Origin: an uncultured delta proteobacterium
GTDB taxonomy: Bacteria > Desulfobacterota > Syntrophorhabdia > Syntrophorhabdales > Syntrophorhabdaceae
Assembly: GCA_903872255.1 (NCBI GenBank)
Contig: CAIQJW010000249.1
Coordinates: forward strand, 1-31,178
Direction of reading: 5' to 3'
DNA: 31,178 bases
This document shows, one piece after another, positions 8,221 through 15,095 of the stretch; position 1 is the first letter of the stretch, and each line of letters starts with the position of its first letter. The notes beneath the pieces were generated by a model, which saw only the letters and a program-made list of their open reading frames with translations, did no database searches and was not told the origin of the DNA. Position numbers and translations under genes: made by a program.

Positions 8221-9246
8221 GTGGACAACGAACTGACAAAATTTGTTCGCGGCGGCGGGTGAGCGTCAAAAATAGGTCCGGGTGACCTGGCGAATATTTT
8301 GCGTGGGATCGACATTCCCGCGGATGAAAATGTCCTTGTCGGCATCGAAGGGTTTGAAGACGCCGGTGTCTACAAAATTACGGATGATATTGCCCTCGTC
8401 CAGACGGTGGATTTCTTTACCCCGGTCGTTGACGACCCGTATTGGTTCGGTCAGATAGCCGCTGCAAATGCGTTGAGTGATATTTACGCGATGGGAGCTC
8501 AACCGAAGACCGCCCTTAATCTTGTATGCTTTTCTCCAAAGAAATTCGATATATCAATTCTGAAAGAGATCATTCGCGGCGGTGCCGATAAGATACGCGA
8601 GGCAGGCGTGAGCCTTCTCGGGGGCCATAGCGTTGACGATGAAGAGATAAAATATGGACTATCCGTCACGGGGATAGTCCATCCAGATAAGGTCATCTTG
8701 AACGAGGGAGCAAAACCCTCCGATATCCTCATCCTGACAAAACCGCTGGGAACGGGGATTATGAATACGGCAATAAAAGGAAGACTCCTCGATAAAGACA
8801 GGGCGCTGGGCCTCGCGAAGGTGATGGCAGCGCTCAACAGAAGAGCGGCGGAAGCGATGTTGTCCGTCAATGTCCACGCATGTACTGATGTCACGGGATT
8901 CGGTCTCGCGGGGCACCTCAAGGAGATGATCAAGGATGCCGTTGGAGTTGAGTTGTTTACCGATAAATTGCCGTATTTCGAAGAAGCAGCCGGGTTCGCC
9001 GCCTCGGGGTTTGTTCCCGGTGGTCTCTACAGAAACAGGGATTTCTATAAAGAACATGTGGTGACGTCCCGGACTGATTTTTTCTTTGACATCATTTTTG
9101 ACCCGCAGACATCGGGCGGTTTGCTCATGGCGATCGATCCGGGCGACAGGAAGAAGTTCGAAGAGACCGCCGTTCACCTCGGTGTCGAATATTACATCAT
9201 CGGGACTTTCCTGGAAGAACCGAAAGGAAAGATAATACTAGAGTGA
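8221..9246 (+). CDS. selD: Selenide, water dikinase; selenoprotein with in-frame UGA
   Basis: Makes selenophosphate from selenide and ATP, the selenium donor for selenocysteine and selenouridine. The frame opens at GTG 8221, a few bases after GGAGG (8212-8216), and runs 341 codons if TGA at 8260-8262 is read as selenocysteine. Residues 11-24 then read GGG-Sec-ASKIGPGDLA, the family's catalytic loop: Sec14 and Lys17 keep the same three-residue spacing as the catalytic Cys17 and Lys20 of E. coli SelD. The remainder is complete: ATP-binding DFFTPVVDDPYWFGQIAAANALSD (split here by reading, not sequence), GGHSVDDEE, TDVTGFGLAGH and DPQTSGG. Starting at the later ATG (8299) would remove the catalytic loop and is rejected. 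A SECIS-like hairpin follows the TGA. selA, selB and selC are not in the window. Confidence 0.93.
8263..8289 (+). promoter_or_regulatory. Candidate bacterial SECIS element within selD
   Basis: Starting 10 nt after the TGA, TAGGTC (8273-8278) pairs with GACCTG (8284-8289) through six pairs, the last a T-G wobble, around the 5-nt loop CGGGT (8279-8283). A short apical stem with guanines in the loop at about 16-21 nt after UGA is the layout recognised by SelB in bacteria. It is inside the coding sequence, as in other bacterial selenoprotein genes. Confidence 0.75.
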
Positions 9247-9351
9247 AGAGGTGATGGGTAGCTAACCCCCTTCCTCAGTCCCACCTCCAGCGACTGTATC
9301 GCAAACATTTTCCGCCGGAAACGTGCAAAGCACCGGAATAAACCACTGTCC

Positions 9352-9622
9352 GTCATTCCCGCGAAAGCGGGAATCCAAGGTTCTTCTTTTTGAGCCCTTT
9401 GAAAACAATTAAACCAGAAACAATAACAAAAACAGAACCTTGGATCCCGGGTCAAGCCCGGGATGACGGGGTTTGGTGAATGGCGTCTTCCGGATGATGC
9501 CCCGGGATGACGGGGTTTGGTGAATGGCGTCTTCCGGATGATGCCCCGGGATGACGGCGGGGGTTTTTATGCTAGCAGGTACAATATACCCGCTTTGGAT
9601 GACGGTTGAGGAATTGCGACAA
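9352..9622. repeat. MITE-like structured repeat, copy A
   Basis: This fills most of the 381-bp gap between the convergent selD and MBL/rhodanese genes. It has a hairpin ATTCCCGC/GCGGGAAT (9355-9374), a long-range inverted repeat ATCCAAGGTTCT (9373-9384) with AGAACCTTGGAT (9434-9445), a second hairpin ATCCCGGG/CCCGGGAT (9444-9464), then a tandem insertion and a conserved tail ending GAGGAATTGCGACA. The same parts occur in the same order at 27791-27974. No open frame of its own. Confidence 0.85.
9457..9559. repeat. 44-bp tandem duplication
   Basis: The unit beginning CCCGGGATGACGGGG occurs at 9457-9500 and 9501-9544 with essentially identical sequence, and its first ~14 bases recur at 9545. 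It sits inside copy A of the dispersed repeat and is absent from copy B, so it expanded after the element spread. Confidence 0.9.
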
Positions 9623-9627
9623 GGTCT

Positions 9628-10797
9628 TCAAGCCCGGGATGACGTCTGGGAGAGGGTTTTCAACGGATAATCCCTGTCCATCCACCCGTGCATGCCGTAT
9701 TCGAGGTTTTTGACGTTGCGATAGCCGTATGCCCTTAGATATACCGCGGCGTGTGACGAGCGGTGGCCGCTGGCGCAGTATGTCACGATGGGGGTGGCGA
9801 GGTCTTGCGGGAATTCTTCGATGCGGGCCGCTACCTGCCGGACCGGGATATTTGCAGCCCCTTCGATGAAGCCTGTTTCCTCCAACTCCTTCGACTCGCG
9901 AACATCTACGATGAATATGTTTTCATGCGCCTTGACCTTTTGAAGGAACTCTTCCGGTTGGATCACGGTCTCGTTGTGGGGCGCTGTGAGGAAATTTTCC
10001 ATTGAGATGCAAAAGCTTTTCATGAGCGGACCGATATCTCCGGATTGCCGGTCCGGTTCCATGGAAAGCCCGCACTGCAATTTCCCCGTCTTTGCGTCAA
10101 GCGGCGGGAAAAGACCCTTAAGAAATGTTGCGAACTCGGCCGGGGCCCTTTCGGTTTTAAGACAAACGTTATTGGTTTTTTCAAATCCTAAAGATGAGTT
10201 TATGTTTCCTCTGTAATCATGGGCGGGATAAATAATGAGATCGTCGGACAACGGCAGAAATTTATGGAATAGGCTCTCGTACATATCCTGAGCACTTCCG
10301 CCCGGCAGGTCCGTCCTCCCGCACTGACCAATAAGGAGAGTGTCGCCGGTAAAGATCCGGTCATGGGCCATTATGGACATGTGGTCCTGCGTATGGCCCC
10401 TCGTTTCAATTATCGTGAGGGTAATATCCCCGATGCTCAATTGGTCTGAATCAGCCAGATACATGTCGATCCTGTTTCGGGCATTCTCTGCGAGGATCTT
10501 TTCTATTCCGAAAAGTTCCGTCACCTTTGAACCCGTTTCCCGCTGCAGGGGCGTCAAGCGGTTCATCACCGTTTTAGCCCGAAGGATGTCCGCAAGTTCG
10601 GGAGCGATCGAGACGTGGTCAACATGGGTATGCGTGTCGATCACGTAGTCGATCGTCAGCGAATGCGACCGAACGAGATCGAGGAAGGGCTTGACATCGT
10701 GGGAAGGATCGATGATCGCACCTTTCCTGTGATTGCTGCAGGCGATGATGTAAGTCAGGCATCCGTCAAAATTGAATTGTCTGAATATCATTTTCAA
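9628..10797 (-). CDS. Metallo-beta-lactamase fold hydrolase with C-terminal rhodanese domain
   Basis: A 389-residue cytoplasmic protein combining an ETHE1/glyoxalase II-like MBL domain (residues 1 to about 250) and a rhodanese domain (about 285-380). The metal site is seen as HTHVDH at 56-61, with later ligands in TRGHTQDH, FTGDTLL and PAHDYRG. The rhodanese active-site loop is CASGHRS with Cys341. Such fusions are usually persulfide dioxygenase-like sulfur-handling enzymes, but in an anaerobe the oxygen-dependent reaction is doubtful, so the reaction is left open. Its ATG overlaps the stop of the upstream DUF3786 gene by 4 nt, so it is the last gene of the htpX operon. The final residues TSSRA and the stop derive from a dispersed-repeat half-site. 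Confidence 0.9.
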   Translation of the reverse strand: MKMIFRQFNFDGCLTYIIACSNHRKGAIIDPSHDVKPFLDLVRSHSLTIDYVIDTHTHVDHVSIAPELADILRAKTVMNRLTPLQRETGSKVTELFGIEKILAENARNRIDMYLADSDQLSIGDITLTIIETRGHTQDHMSIMAHDRIFTGDTLLIGQCGRTDLPGGSAQDMYESLFHKFLPLSDDLIIYPAHDYRGNINSSLGFEKTNNVCLKTERAPAEFATFLKGLFPPLDAKTGKLQCGLSMEPDRQSGDIGPLMKSFCISMENFLTAPHNETVIQPEEFLQKVKAHENIFIVDVRESKELEETGFIEGAANIPVRQVAARIEEFPQDLATPIVTYCASGHRSSHAAVYLRAYGYRNVKNLEYGMHGWMDRDYPLKTLSQTSSRA

Positions 10798-11441
10798 CCC
10801 TCATCGTTAAAATGCTTCATGGCGGATTTGAGGATCCGTCCTGCTGCCAGTTTTGCGGTGACCACTATATCCTCAAGCGGAAGGTATCCTGTGATCGACG
10901 GGTCAAAAAGCGCCTTTGCCCGTGGCGGGAATTCCTCGTCACCTTCCCAGAGTATAAACGTGATGGGTACCTTGGGGAAGGCAAACAGGGTGAAAGATGC
11001 ATCGCCGAATTCTTCCTCCCGCGCCCCGATAAGTGCTCCCGCCTCTTTAAATGAGTACTTATCATAGCCGAACGCCCTGACAAGAGGTTTGAGGACCCTC
11101 TTTTCAAAAACAGGGTCGTAGTGCATACATGCGGGAATGTCGCCGTATGCTATCCTTTCGCCGGTAAGCGGGATACCGGACGCGCTCATGATGTAGTGAA
11201 GGATGATTATCCGGGCAACAAGCGTGACATTAGCACCGGTCTCTCCGACAAAGCTTCCCCCGGGCAGGGCGAGAATGATCGTTTCATCAAAAAAAGGGAC
11301 GAATACACGAAGGTTGTCTCCGCGCTCATCACAGCGAAGTCCCGCCCGGAACAATTGTTCCTTGAGATCTCCGCTTGCGAGCAGCATATCTTTCGCTACA
11401 TCGAAAACACCCTTATATGTTTTTTGCCTTTTGAGTTCCAT
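10794..11441 (-). CDS. DUF3786-like protein
   Basis: A 215-residue soluble protein. I recognise the pattern of DUF3786: a central LALPGGSFVGE, a middle helical part with LHYIMSASG, and the C-terminal ITFILWEGDEEFPPRAKALFDPSITGYLPLED (shortened here: ILWEGDEEFPP ... FDPS ... LPLED). The biochemical role is not known to me; the family is common in strict anaerobes. It starts 3 nt after the stop of rpe and its stop overlaps the next ATG, so it is translated as part of the same operon. No cysteine cluster, signal peptide or membrane segment is visible. Confidence 0.7.
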   Translation of the reverse strand: MELKRQKTYKGVFDVAKDMLLASGDLKEQLFRAGLRCDERGDNLRVFVPFFDETIILALPGGSFVGETGANVTLVARIIILHYIMSASGIPLTGERIAYGDIPACMHYDPVFEKRVLKPLVRAFGYDKYSFKEAGALIGAREEEFGDASFTLFAFPKVPITFILWEGDEEFPPRAKALFDPSITGYLPLEDIVVTAKLAAGRILKSAMKHFNDEG

Positions 11442-11444
11442 GCA

Positions 11445-12107
11445 TTAGCGGCCGATCACGGTGCGAACTTCATCTATTTTGTTGCGGTAATCTTCACTAT
11501 GGAATATCTCGGTTCCCATGACAAGGACGTTGCCTCCGGCTTTGACGATCTCCGCCGCATTTGTCGCCTTGATCCCGCCGTCGACCTCAAGATCTATATA
11601 GCGGTCGGCCTTTTCAATGATCTTGCGTGCTTCGACTATCTTCGGGAGCATCGACGGGATATATTTCTGGCCTCCGAATCCCGGATTAACGGTCATGATG
11701 AGCACAAGGTCCACGATATGAATGATGTGCTTCAAACCGTTCAAGGGCGTTGCAGGATTGTATGATATCCCGGCCTTGACCCCCGATTCCTTGATCATGT
11801 CCAGGGTCCGGAAAAGATGATCATCTGTCTCGGCATGGATCGTGATGATATCGGAGCCTGCCCGGGCGAATTCCTCGACGTACCGGGCGGGATTCTCTAT
11901 CATGAGGTGCACGTCGAGAGGCCTGGTGTTGATCCTTCGGAGAGCCTGAACGACCAATGGCCCGATCGTAATGTTGGGCACAAAATGACCGTCCATGACA
12001 TCGATGTGGATCCAGTCGGCACCAGCCTCCTCAACATCCTTTATTTCCTGTCCAAGGCGCAGAAAATCGCAGGACAGGATGGACGGTGCAATTAATATAT
12101 CCTTCAT
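11445..12107 (-). CDS. rpe: Ribulose-phosphate 3-epimerase
   Basis: TIM-barrel enzyme of 220 residues that interconverts D-ribulose 5-phosphate and D-xylulose 5-phosphate in the pentose phosphate pathway. Visible: N-terminal IAPSILSCDF, the metal-binding HIDVMDGHFVPNITIGP, HLMIENP, the MTVNPGFGGQKY phosphate loop and LEVDGGI with the catalytic aspartate. I chose ATG at 12107 because GGAGG lies 4 nt upstream and the product begins exactly where the family does; an earlier in-frame start would add 13 unrelated residues that overlap the previous gene's end. It follows the PASTA gene by 13 bp in the htpX operon. Confidence 0.95.
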   Translation of the reverse strand: MKDILIAPSILSCDFLRLGQEIKDVEEAGADWIHIDVMDGHFVPNITIGPLVVQALRRINTRPLDVHLMIENPARYVEEFARAGSDIITIHAETDDHLFRTLDMIKESGVKAGISYNPATPLNGLKHIIHIVDLVLIMTVNPGFGGQKYIPSMLPKIVEARKIIEKADRYIDLEVDGGIKATNAAEIVKAGGNVLVMGTEIFHSEDYRNKIDEVRTVIGR

Positions 12108-12120
12108 AAAGCCTCCGGCA

Positions 12121-12813
12121 TTAGTAGACATTGATAACAACCTCATCGGTCGAGGCGAATAGCGTCCGGGGAGGCACCGAGTAGTCTATGCCTCGCCTTT
12201 CGGAATTATCGCCCCGGGCATAATGTATCCTGTATTTGATGCCTCTTAATTCGAACTCGTCGGCAAGCTCGTTGTAGTTTACATTCTTCGTGTCCGCCAT
12301 GAGGTAATATGATCTTGGCTCCATGCCGACAAAAAGAGTAACCTTACCATATTCAAGGATATCACTGCTCTGTGCCGGCAGCTGCGCTATGACCTTACCC
12401 GTCTTCAGACTGGGGACCATGACCGTTTTATCCAGGACGAGGTGCTTTTCGCTGAACATCTTTTGCGCTTCTTCAGTGGTGAGCCCAACGAAACCAGGCG
12501 TCTTCATCAATTCCGGACCTTCTGAAACAATGACATACACGACGCGCCCCTTTTTTGTCAATATGTTGGCATCGGGCTTCTGGACAGTTATATGATTATA
12601 GGGCACATCATTACGCCTTTCGTATCTGAGTACGACAAGGTTAAGGCCCTTTTGCCTCGTCATGCCGCGGGCATCCTCGACGGTCTTGCCCCGTATATCG
12701 GGGCAGATCGTGGTCTGCTGGAATTTAAGGAGAAGACTGATAGTGAAATACGTCGACAGGACGAAGACGATAACGGGTGCTGTAATACACAGTATTATCT
12801 TTATTAGCTTCAT
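12121..12813 (-). CDS. Membrane-anchored PASTA-domain protein
   Basis: A 230-residue protein with one N-terminal membrane segment (about residues 5-28) and the rest outside the cytoplasm. Two clear PASTA repeats lie at about 36-100 (CPDIRGKTVEDARGM start, YVIVSEG end) and 101-167 (TPGFVGLTTEEAQKMF start, VTLFVGME end), and a diverged third at 168-230. PASTA domains bind peptidoglycan or muropeptides in kinases and penicillin-binding proteins, but no kinase or transpeptidase domain is attached here. Its ATG overlaps the rsmB stop by 4 nt and rpe follows closely. The rsmB-PASTA-rpe order is one I recall from Desulfobacterota-type genomes; the role is unknown. Confidence 0.85.
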   Translation of the reverse strand: MKLIKIILCITAPVIVFVLSTYFTISLLLKFQQTTICPDIRGKTVEDARGMTRQKGLNLVVLRYERRNDVPYNHITVQKPDANILTKKGRVVYVIVSEGPELMKTPGFVGLTTEEAQKMFSEKHLVLDKTVMVPSLKTGKVIAQLPAQSSDILEYGKVTLFVGMEPRSYYLMADTKNVNYNELADEFELRGIKYRIHYARGDNSERRGIDYSVPPRTLFASTDEVVINVY

Positions 12814-14075
12814 AGCTTTCTTAGTCGCGCTATAAAGAAACCGTCCATAGCCGTTTCATGAGGTAGCGAGATAAAATACTCCTTATTAAACAAGAACGGG
12901 AGCGGATTTTCAAGTGTAAACTTCTTTTCTTTTGCCAGGTTGTGGATGACGCCAAGGGTTTCCTCCGGTTCGAAGGTACAAACGCTGTAGATAACTCGTC
13001 CGCCTTTTGCCAGGAGGCCCCATAATGAATTGAGCATGGCGAGTTGGAGTTCGGCAAACCTGAGGATCTCGCCTTTGGTACGCCTCCATTTGATCTCCGG
13101 ATGTTTACGGATGATACCGAGGGATGAACAGGGGGCATCAATAAGGATGGTATCGAAAATGTTGGACCTGATAGGCGGCCTGATGGAATCGCCGCATATG
13201 ACGGAAGTTTTCAGCGCTGAAAGCATCAGGCGTTTCATGTCGTTGTCCATCGAATAAACGGAAGATGCCGGACAAAGCTCCATGATCTGCCTTGTTTTTG
13301 TGCCGGAACCCGAACAGGCGTCGAGGATCATTTTCCCGGCTGCCTCTCTAACGGCTATCCCGGCAAGCTGGGACGCCTCACCCTGAATAGTCAGGAGACC
13401 TTCCCGAAAGACGGGTGTTGCCATGACGGGGAGCAACCTGTCCACAGTCAGCGCCGATGGCGCAAAATTCCCGCAGCCGGCAATGATCCCTTCATCGGCG
13501 AGCCTTTGCCTGGCTTCTTCGACAGATATCCTGGCAGTGTTCACCCTAAGGGCAAACCGGGGTTCTCTTATCAATTCTGCACAAAGTTTATCGGTATTCT
13601 CGGTGTCGAATTGCCGGGTCCACCTTTTGTAGAGCCAGGGAGGATAACTGTTGCGCACCTTATCCGGATCGGGCATGTCCCTTAACTCTGCATCATTTAA
13701 GAATCTTCTCAAGATCGCGTTCAGGAATCCGGAAACGGATCCGCCGTATTCATTTTTTGCGTATTCTACCGATTCCTTTACAACATGATAGTAGGCTTTC
13801 TTCATAAAACCTACCTGGTAAAGCGTTGTCCAGAGAAGATACCGGACATCTTTTTGGACCGGTTTTGTGGTGTAGCGCGAGATGACGAGGTCGAGATATC
13901 CCTTCCAGCGTACAACACCCGAAGCGATCTCGTAAATGAGCGCCCGCTGGGAATCGCTTAAGTCCGACCGGGAAAAAATACCATCAATGGTTTCATCAAG
14001 GAATTTGCCGGATTCTACATCGCGTATGATCCGGATCGAGGTGGCCCTTATAAGATTTCCGAAATCAACGGCGAT
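12810..14075 (-). CDS. rsmB: 16S rRNA (cytosine-C5) methyltransferase, RsmB type; start unresolved
   Basis: SAM-dependent enzyme that methylates a cytosine of 16S rRNA. The catalytic part shows DACSGSGTKT (SAM site), DAPCSSLG (motif IV) and YSVCTFEPEET (catalytic cysteine). The first ATG in frame, at 13805, would give only 331 residues and remove the NusB-like RNA-binding domain. The frame is open 97 codons further upstream and clearly encodes that domain (SDLSDSQRALIYEIASGVV, then LLWTTLYQVGFM). No ATG, GTG, TTG or CTG exists there. The best candidate is ATC at 14075, 9 nt after GGAGG (14089-14085), giving 421 residues, normal for RsmB; otherwise a one-base indel near a TTG at 14068 that overlaps the htpX stop. 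Function is secure, the start is not. Confidence 0.85.
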   Translation of the reverse strand: MAVDFGNLIRATSIRIIRDVESGKFLDETIDGIFSRSDLSDSQRALIYEIASGVVRWKGYLDLVISRYTTKPVQKDVRYLLWTTLYQVGFMKKAYYHVVKESVEYAKNEYGGSVSGFLNAILRRFLNDAELRDMPDPDKVRNSYPPWLYKRWTRQFDTENTDKLCAELIREPRFALRVNTARISVEEARQRLADEGIIAGCGNFAPSALTVDRLLPVMATPVFREGLLTIQGEASQLAGIAVREAAGKMILDACSGSGTKTRQIMELCPASSVYSMDNDMKRLMLSALKTSVICGDSIRPPIRSNIFDTILIDAPCSSLGIIRKHPEIKWRRTKGEILRFAELQLAMLNSLWGLLAKGGRVIYSVCTFEPEETLGVIHNLAKEKKFTLENPLPFLFNKEYFISLPHETAMDGFFIARLRKL

Positions 14076-14919
14076 AGGCCAGATCCTCCAGTCTTTTTAT
14101 CCGCTCTTCAATGGGTGGATGAGTACTGAACATTGACCGGATGCCCCCAGCGCTGAACGGGTTTACAATAAATAAAGGCGCGGTCGAAGGATTGACACCG
14201 TTCATGGGGTTTCGTGCCACGCCGGCATTGAGTTTGCGCAATGCCCCGGCGAGGTAGAGAGGGTTCCCGGCAAGCCTCGCCCCTGAATCATCGGCAAGGT
14301 ATTCCCGCGAACGGGATATGGCAAGCTGGATGAGCACCGCGGCAAAAGCGGCGATAATAGAGAAAATTATAACCGTGAATATGTTGCCCCGCCCGTCATC
14401 GTCATCGCTGCTCCCGCCTCCAAAAAATGCGGCAAAACGCGCCCAGTTGGCTATCATCGTTATGCCTCCGGCCAATGTTGCGGCTACGCTCTGTATCAGG
14501 ATGTCCCGGTTTTTGATATGCGATAGCTCGTGTGCCAGAACCCCTTCCAACTCTTCCCGGGCCAGTATCCGCAGGATTCCCGTAGTGACCGCGACAACGC
14601 TGTGCTCAGGATCGCGTCCTGTTGCAAAGGCATTAGGGCTGTCGTCTTCGATAATGTATATGCGCGGCATGGGCAGTCCTGCTCGTTGTGCCAGCGTTGC
14701 CACGGAACTATATAACTGTGGCGATTCCCGTTCGGAGACTTCCCGGGCACTGTACATTCGAAGCACTATTTTGTCGCAGAACCAGTAGCTCACGAAGTTC
14801 ATGAGAAAGGCCACGGCAAAGGCGATCATTGCCCCGGACCTGCCGCCAATAATGCCGCCAAGGCCAACGAGAATGACGGTCAAAACCACCATGAGGAAAA
14901 ATGTCTTGAATGTGTTCAT
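14065..14919 (-). CDS. htpX: Membrane zinc metalloprotease HtpX
   Basis: Integral membrane M48 protease of 284 residues that helps remove damaged membrane proteins. Two N-terminal membrane helices (about 5-25 and 28-46) precede the catalytic domain with HELSH at residues 130-134; two more hydrophobic segments follow (about 147-170 and 187-205), and the third zinc ligand lies in SREYLADDSGARLAG. The C-terminal STHPPIEERIKRLEDL is typical of the family. Start ATG 14919 follows CCCCC on the plus strand, i.e. a GGGGG ribosome site, and a good promoter lies upstream. It heads the six-gene minus-strand operon ending at 9628. Confidence 0.95.
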   Translation of the reverse strand: MNTFKTFFLMVVLTVILVGLGGIIGGRSGAMIAFAVAFLMNFVSYWFCDKIVLRMYSAREVSERESPQLYSSVATLAQRAGLPMPRIYIIEDDSPNAFATGRDPEHSVVAVTTGILRILAREELEGVLAHELSHIKNRDILIQSVAATLAGGITMIANWARFAAFFGGGSSDDDDGRGNIFTVIIFSIIAAFAAVLIQLAISRSREYLADDSGARLAGNPLYLAGALRKLNAGVARNPMNGVNPSTAPLFIVNPFSAGGIRSMFSTHPPIEERIKRLEDLAYRR

Positions 14920-14947
14920 ATAACCCCCGACAAAAACTGTCGTTTAT

Positions 14948-14975
14948 ATTATAAGCATTCCGCAGTTTTTATCAA
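14948..14975 (-). promoter_or_regulatory. Sigma70-type promoter of the htpX operon
   Basis: On the minus strand TTGATA (14975-14970), a 16-nt spacer, then a perfect TATAAT (14953-14948). The leader of about 20-25 nt contains the small hairpin CGACA/TGTCG (14928-14942) directly before the GGGGG ribosome site. Confidence 0.75.
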
Positions 14976-14992
14976 TACGGCCAAGAGTCGAC

Positions 14993-15017
14993 AAATATTG
15001 AATTTGTTTCAATATTT
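14993..15017. repeat. 10-bp inverted repeat upstream of the htpX promoter
   Basis: AAATATTGAA (14993-15002) and TTCAATATTT (15008-15017) form a perfect palindrome around 5 nt. It begins 18 nt upstream of the htpX -35. It could be an operator for a stress regulator or a weak terminator after the polyferredoxin gene, but in the minus direction no good T tract follows. Confidence 0.55.
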
Positions 15018-15095
15018 TTCTTTCAATTCGATATTGCACGATACGATAAAACTGGTTTTATATAGCTCCGGGCGACGCATTGCGACAGACGGCCG

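Noticed and set aside
8260..8262. TGA as a disabling mutation or sequencing error in selD
   Set aside because: Its position at the catalytic residue and the SECIS-like hairpin fit selenocysteine better; the rest of the gene is intact. Not fully excluded without genome-wide sel genes.
8299..9246. selD starting at ATG 8299 as a shortened, cysteine-free protein
   Set aside because: This would delete the catalytic loop, which is encoded in frame just upstream across a TGA and has its own GTG and ribosome site.
9457..9559. CRISPR array
   Set aside because: The 44-bp units are directly adjacent with no spacers, and no cas genes are present.
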